Shown piece by piece: positions 60,537 through 64,000 of a stretch of 64,000 nt of DNA. This DNA is from Sipunculus nudus (lineage: Eukaryota > Annelida > Sipuncula > Golfingiida > Sipunculidae), in NCBI GenBank assembly GCA_026874595.1, contig CM049311.1:40057676-40121675 (forward strand), read 5' to 3'. Positions within the stretch are counted from its first letter, which is position 1. Every line of letters begins with the position of its first letter. The notes below the pieces were generated by a model. The model was not told the origin of the DNA. It saw only the letters and a list, made by a program, of their open reading frames with translations, and ran no database searches. The position numbers and the translations under genes were made by a program.

Positions 60537-63500
60537 AGCTCAGCTGACTGTAATTCATCTGGGCTATAGCGATCACCCTTTGTTCGCCATCCGTCTGTCC
60601 GTCCGTTAACCTGGCACAAATCGTAACTGCTGGACCTAGAAACTTGTAACTTGACCTTCTGAGAGGTCCATGAAAAATCTCCTTGGAAACCAGAAATTGA
60701 TCTCTGTTACCCATATCCTTCGAGCTATAGGGCCCCAAAGTTCACCCCAGAATATTCAAAAAGTTCATACAAAAACTTCAATATCTCATTAACTACATCA
60801 CTGATGGTCATGAATTTTGGCATACATATTGATCATGAGATGTTCCATCAGTTCCTGCAGACTGGTGGCGCCACCTGTATTTTTAAATTTTTTACAAATT
60901 TTTCCCTCTATTTTTGAGACCTTTAAAAATGTGAACATCTGTTAACAAGGCACAAATCGTAAAGACTGGTTCTAGATTCTTCATTCTTGACACACTGAGA
61001 GACCTATGAAAAGTCTCAATGGAAACCAGAAATTAGGTCTCTGTTACCCATATCCTTCAAGCTATGGGGCCCAAAGTACCCCCCCCCCAAGAATGGTAAA
61101 ACATTTCATACAAAAACTTCAACATCTCAGTAATTACATCACTGATGGTCATGATTTTTTGCATACATATTGATCATTAGATGTTTCATCAGTTTCTGCA
61201 GACTGGTGGTGCCACCTGTATTTTTCGATTTTTATGAATTGTTTTCTCTATTTTTGAGACCTTTAAAAATATGAACATCTGTGAACAGGGCACAAATCGT
61301 AAAGACTGGACCTAGAATCTTTATTCTTGACACAGTGAGAGACCATTGTCTGTCCGTTAACAGGGCACAAATCGTAACCACTGGACTTAGAACCTTGTAA
61401 CTTGGGATTCTGAGAGGTCCATGAAAAATCTCCTTGGAAACCAGAAATTAGGTCTCTGTTACCCATATCCTTCTAGCTATGGGGTCCCAAAGTACCCCCC
61501 AGAATAGTAAAAAAATTTCATACAAAAACTTCAATATCTCAATAACTACTTGACAGATGGTCATGATTTTTGGCATACATATTGATCATGAGATGTTCCA
61601 TCAGTTCCTGCAGACTGGTGGCGCCACCTGTATTGTTTGATTTTTTACGATTTTTTCCTCTATTTTTAGCTCAGCTGACTGAAAGTCATCTGAGCTATAG
61701 CGATCACTCTTTGTCCGTCGTCCGTCTGTCTGTCTGTCCGTCTGTCTGTCCGTCTGTCCGTCTGTCTGTCCGTTAACCAGGCACAAATCGTAACCGCTAG
61801 AACTGGATCTTCTTACTTGACATCCTGGGAGGTCCATGAAAAATCTCCTTGGAAACCAGAAATTAGGTCTCTGTTACCCATATCCTTCGAGCTATGGGGC
61901 CCCAAAGTACCCCCCAGAAAAGTCCAAAATTTCATACAAAAACTTCAATATCTCATTAACTACTTGACTGATGGTCATGATTTTTGGCATACATATTGAT
62001 CATGAGAGGTTCCATCAGTTCCTAAAGACTGGTGGTGCCACCTGTATTTTTTATTTTTTACGAATTTTTTTCTCTATTTTTGAGACCTTTAAAAATGTGA
62101 ACATCTGTTAACAAGGCACAAATCGTAATGACTGGACTTAGAATCTTCATTCTCGACACACTGAGAGACCTATGAAAAGTTTCCATGGAAACCAGAAATT
62201 AGGTCTCTGTTTCTCATATCCTTCCAGCTATGGGGCCCCAAACTACCCCCCAGAAAAGTAAAAAATTTCAAACAAAAACTTCAATATCTCATTAAATACT
62301 TGACTGATGGTCATGATTTTTGTCCTACATATTGATCATGAGATGTTCCATCACTTCCTGCAGACTGGTGGCGCCACCTGTATCGTTCAATTTTTTACGA
62401 ATTTTTTTCTCTATTTTTGAGACCTTTCAAAATGTAAACATCTGTTAACAAGGCACAAATCGTAAAGACTGGACCTAGAATCTTCATTCTTGACACACTG
62501 AGAGACCTATGAAAAGTCTCCATGGAAACCAGAAATTAGGTCTCTGTTACCCATATTCTTCGAGCTATGGAGCCCCAAAGTACCCCTTAGAAAAGTAAAA
62601 AATTTCATACAAAAACTTCAATATCTCATTATCTACTTTACTGATGGTCATGATTTGGGGCATAACTTTTGATCATGAGATGTGTCATCACTTCCTGCAG
62701 ACTGGTGGTGCCACCTTTATTGTTTGATTTTTTACGATTTTTTCCTCTATTTTTGAGACCTTTAAGGATGCTCTCATCTGTTAGCATGGCACAAATCATA
62801 ACGACTGGACCTAGAATCTTCATTCTTGACACACTGAGAGGTCCATGAAAAATATCCTTGGAAACCAGAAATTAGGTCTCTGTTAACCATATCCTTCGAG
62901 CTATGGGGCCCCAAAGTACCCCCCCCCCCCCCCAGAGTAGTCAAAAATTTCATACAAAAACTTCAATATCTCAATAACTACATCACTGATGGTCATGATT
63001 TTTGGCATACATATTGATTATGAAATGTTCCATCAGTTCCTGCAGACTTGTGGCGCCACCTGTATTGTTTGATTTTTTACAATTTTTTCCTCTATTTTTG
63101 AGACCTTTAAGGATGCTGTCATCTGTTAACGTGGCACAAATCATAACGACTGGACCTAGAATCTTCATTCTCGACACACTGAGAGACCTATGAAAAGTCT
63201 CCATGGAAACCAAAATTAGGTCTCTGTTACCCATATTCTTTGAGCTATGGAGCCCTAAAGTACCCCCAAGAAAGTAAAAAATTTCATACAAAAACTTCAA
63301 TATCTCATTAACTACTTGAATGATGGTCATGATTTGTGGCATAACTATTGAACATGAGTTGTGTCATCTGTTCCTGCAGACTGGTGGCGCCACCTGTATC
63401 GTTTGATTTTTTACGATTTTTTTCCTCTATTTTTGAGACCTTTAAGGATGCTGTCATCTGTTAGCATGGCACAAATAGTAACGACTGGACCTAGAATCTT

Positions 63501-64000
63501 CATTCTCAACACACTAGAAGACCTATGAAAAGTCTCCATGGAAACCAGAAATTAGGTCTCTGTTACCCATATCCTTCGAGCTATGGGGCCCCAAAATACC
63601 CCCCCCCCCCCAGAGTAGTAAAACATTTCATACAAAAACTTCAAAATCTCAATAACTACATCACTGATGGTCATGATTTTTGGCATACATATTGATTACG
63701 AGATGTTTCATCAGTTCCTGCAGACTGGTGGCGCCACCTATGTTATCTATCAAGAGGGTACAAATTGCAACAACTGGACCTAGAAACTTCATTCTTGTCA
63801 TGCAAGGAGGCCCATGAAGAGTGCCTGTGGAAACTTGAAATTAGGTCTCTGTTGCCAATATCCTTCAAGCTATAGGACTCTGAAGTATCCCTCAGAATAA
63901 TGGACAATTTGATACAAAAGCTGAATTATCTGAACAACTAATACGGAGATCATCATGATTCTTTGCATGGATATTGACCATTAAGTGTTTTTAGCTCAGC
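60537..64000 (+). mobile_element. AGCTCAG-family cluster, head-to-tail copies with about 337-bp tandem units
   Basis: Hairpin starts (AGCTCAGCTGACT...AGTCATCTGRGCT) at 60537 and 61678, and a third at the window edge (63993). A CCGTC/TGTC array lies at 61717-61772. Units: GGCACAAATCGTAA, CTGGACCTAGAATCTTCATTC, GAAACCAGAAATTAGGTCTC, AGCTATGGGGCCCCAAAGTA, GGTCATGATTTTTGGCATAC and CTGCAGACTGGTGGCGCCACC (first palindrome at 60864, then about every 337 bp with some one-base variants). C runs at 61081, 62920 and 63600 are in the same unit position. Short frames are repeat shadows. Confidence 0.8.

Noticed and set aside
60535-63342. Multiple 60-119 codon frames on both strands
   Set aside because: They recur with the 337-bp repeat unit and show no domain features.

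Overview
The window looks like animal nuclear DNA, most probably from a mollusc and perhaps a bivalve. Only about 5% is protein-coding. It is spread over ten exons with consensus GT/AG borders, and the rest is AT-rich intron full of short non-autonomous transposons and tandem repeats. The bivalve suggestion is an inference: it rests on the type of dispersed repeat (TGTCCGTC-rich, tandem-cored elements) and on an invertebrate-type LRRK gene. No sequence search was possible.

There is one gene, on the + strand. It is the 5' half of a LRRK (LRRK1-type leucine-rich-repeat kinase) gene. Ten exons at 2954-3176, 3343-3383, 6254-6419, 23493-23616, 29415-29559, 29914-31784, 36901-37120, 56375-56554, 58046-58191 and 59167-59278 join with compatible phases into 3228 nt, or 1076 codons with no internal stop. 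The product is an ankyrin-repeat region (about residues 15-445), leucine-rich repeats (about 529-1015) and the start of the Roc GTPase domain with its P-loop (1052-1059). The rest of Roc, COR, the kinase and the C-terminal part lie beyond position 64000.

The most striking structure is around exon 3 (6254-6419). A minisatellite on its left (5222-6283, about 21 x 50 bp) consists of copies of the exon's own 3' splice acceptor plus its first 30 coding bases. A huge minisatellite on its right (6440-15979, about 300 x 32 bp) consists of copies resembling the exon's own 5' splice donor. A third minisatellite (37141-38205, 29-bp unit) starts about 20 bp after the exon 7 donor and stays open in the exon's reading frame.

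Mobile elements by region: Helitron/HINE-like elements with CTAG 3' ends and terminal hairpins (133-1301, 17091-18432, 26588-28197, 40919-42786, 44825-46510 on minus, 52920-54679); a second large family with an AGCTCAG hairpin (18.6, 20.6-22.7, 25.6, 48.3-49.8, 54.9-56.0 and 60.5-64 kb); two Mutator-type MITEs with exact 9-bp target duplications (3486-4350, 34251-34789), one carrying a Harbinger-type MITE; a hAT MITE inside an L1-like ORF1 relic (38991-39375); a decayed L1-like reverse transcriptase (43190-44824); a pogo/Tc1-type element (56606-57684); and a possible tRNA-derived SINE (about 54785-54915). Several repeat families carry perfect nuclear-receptor response-element consensus sequences (DR1 and ERE type) or a shared 12-bp palindrome, GGTGGCGCCACC.
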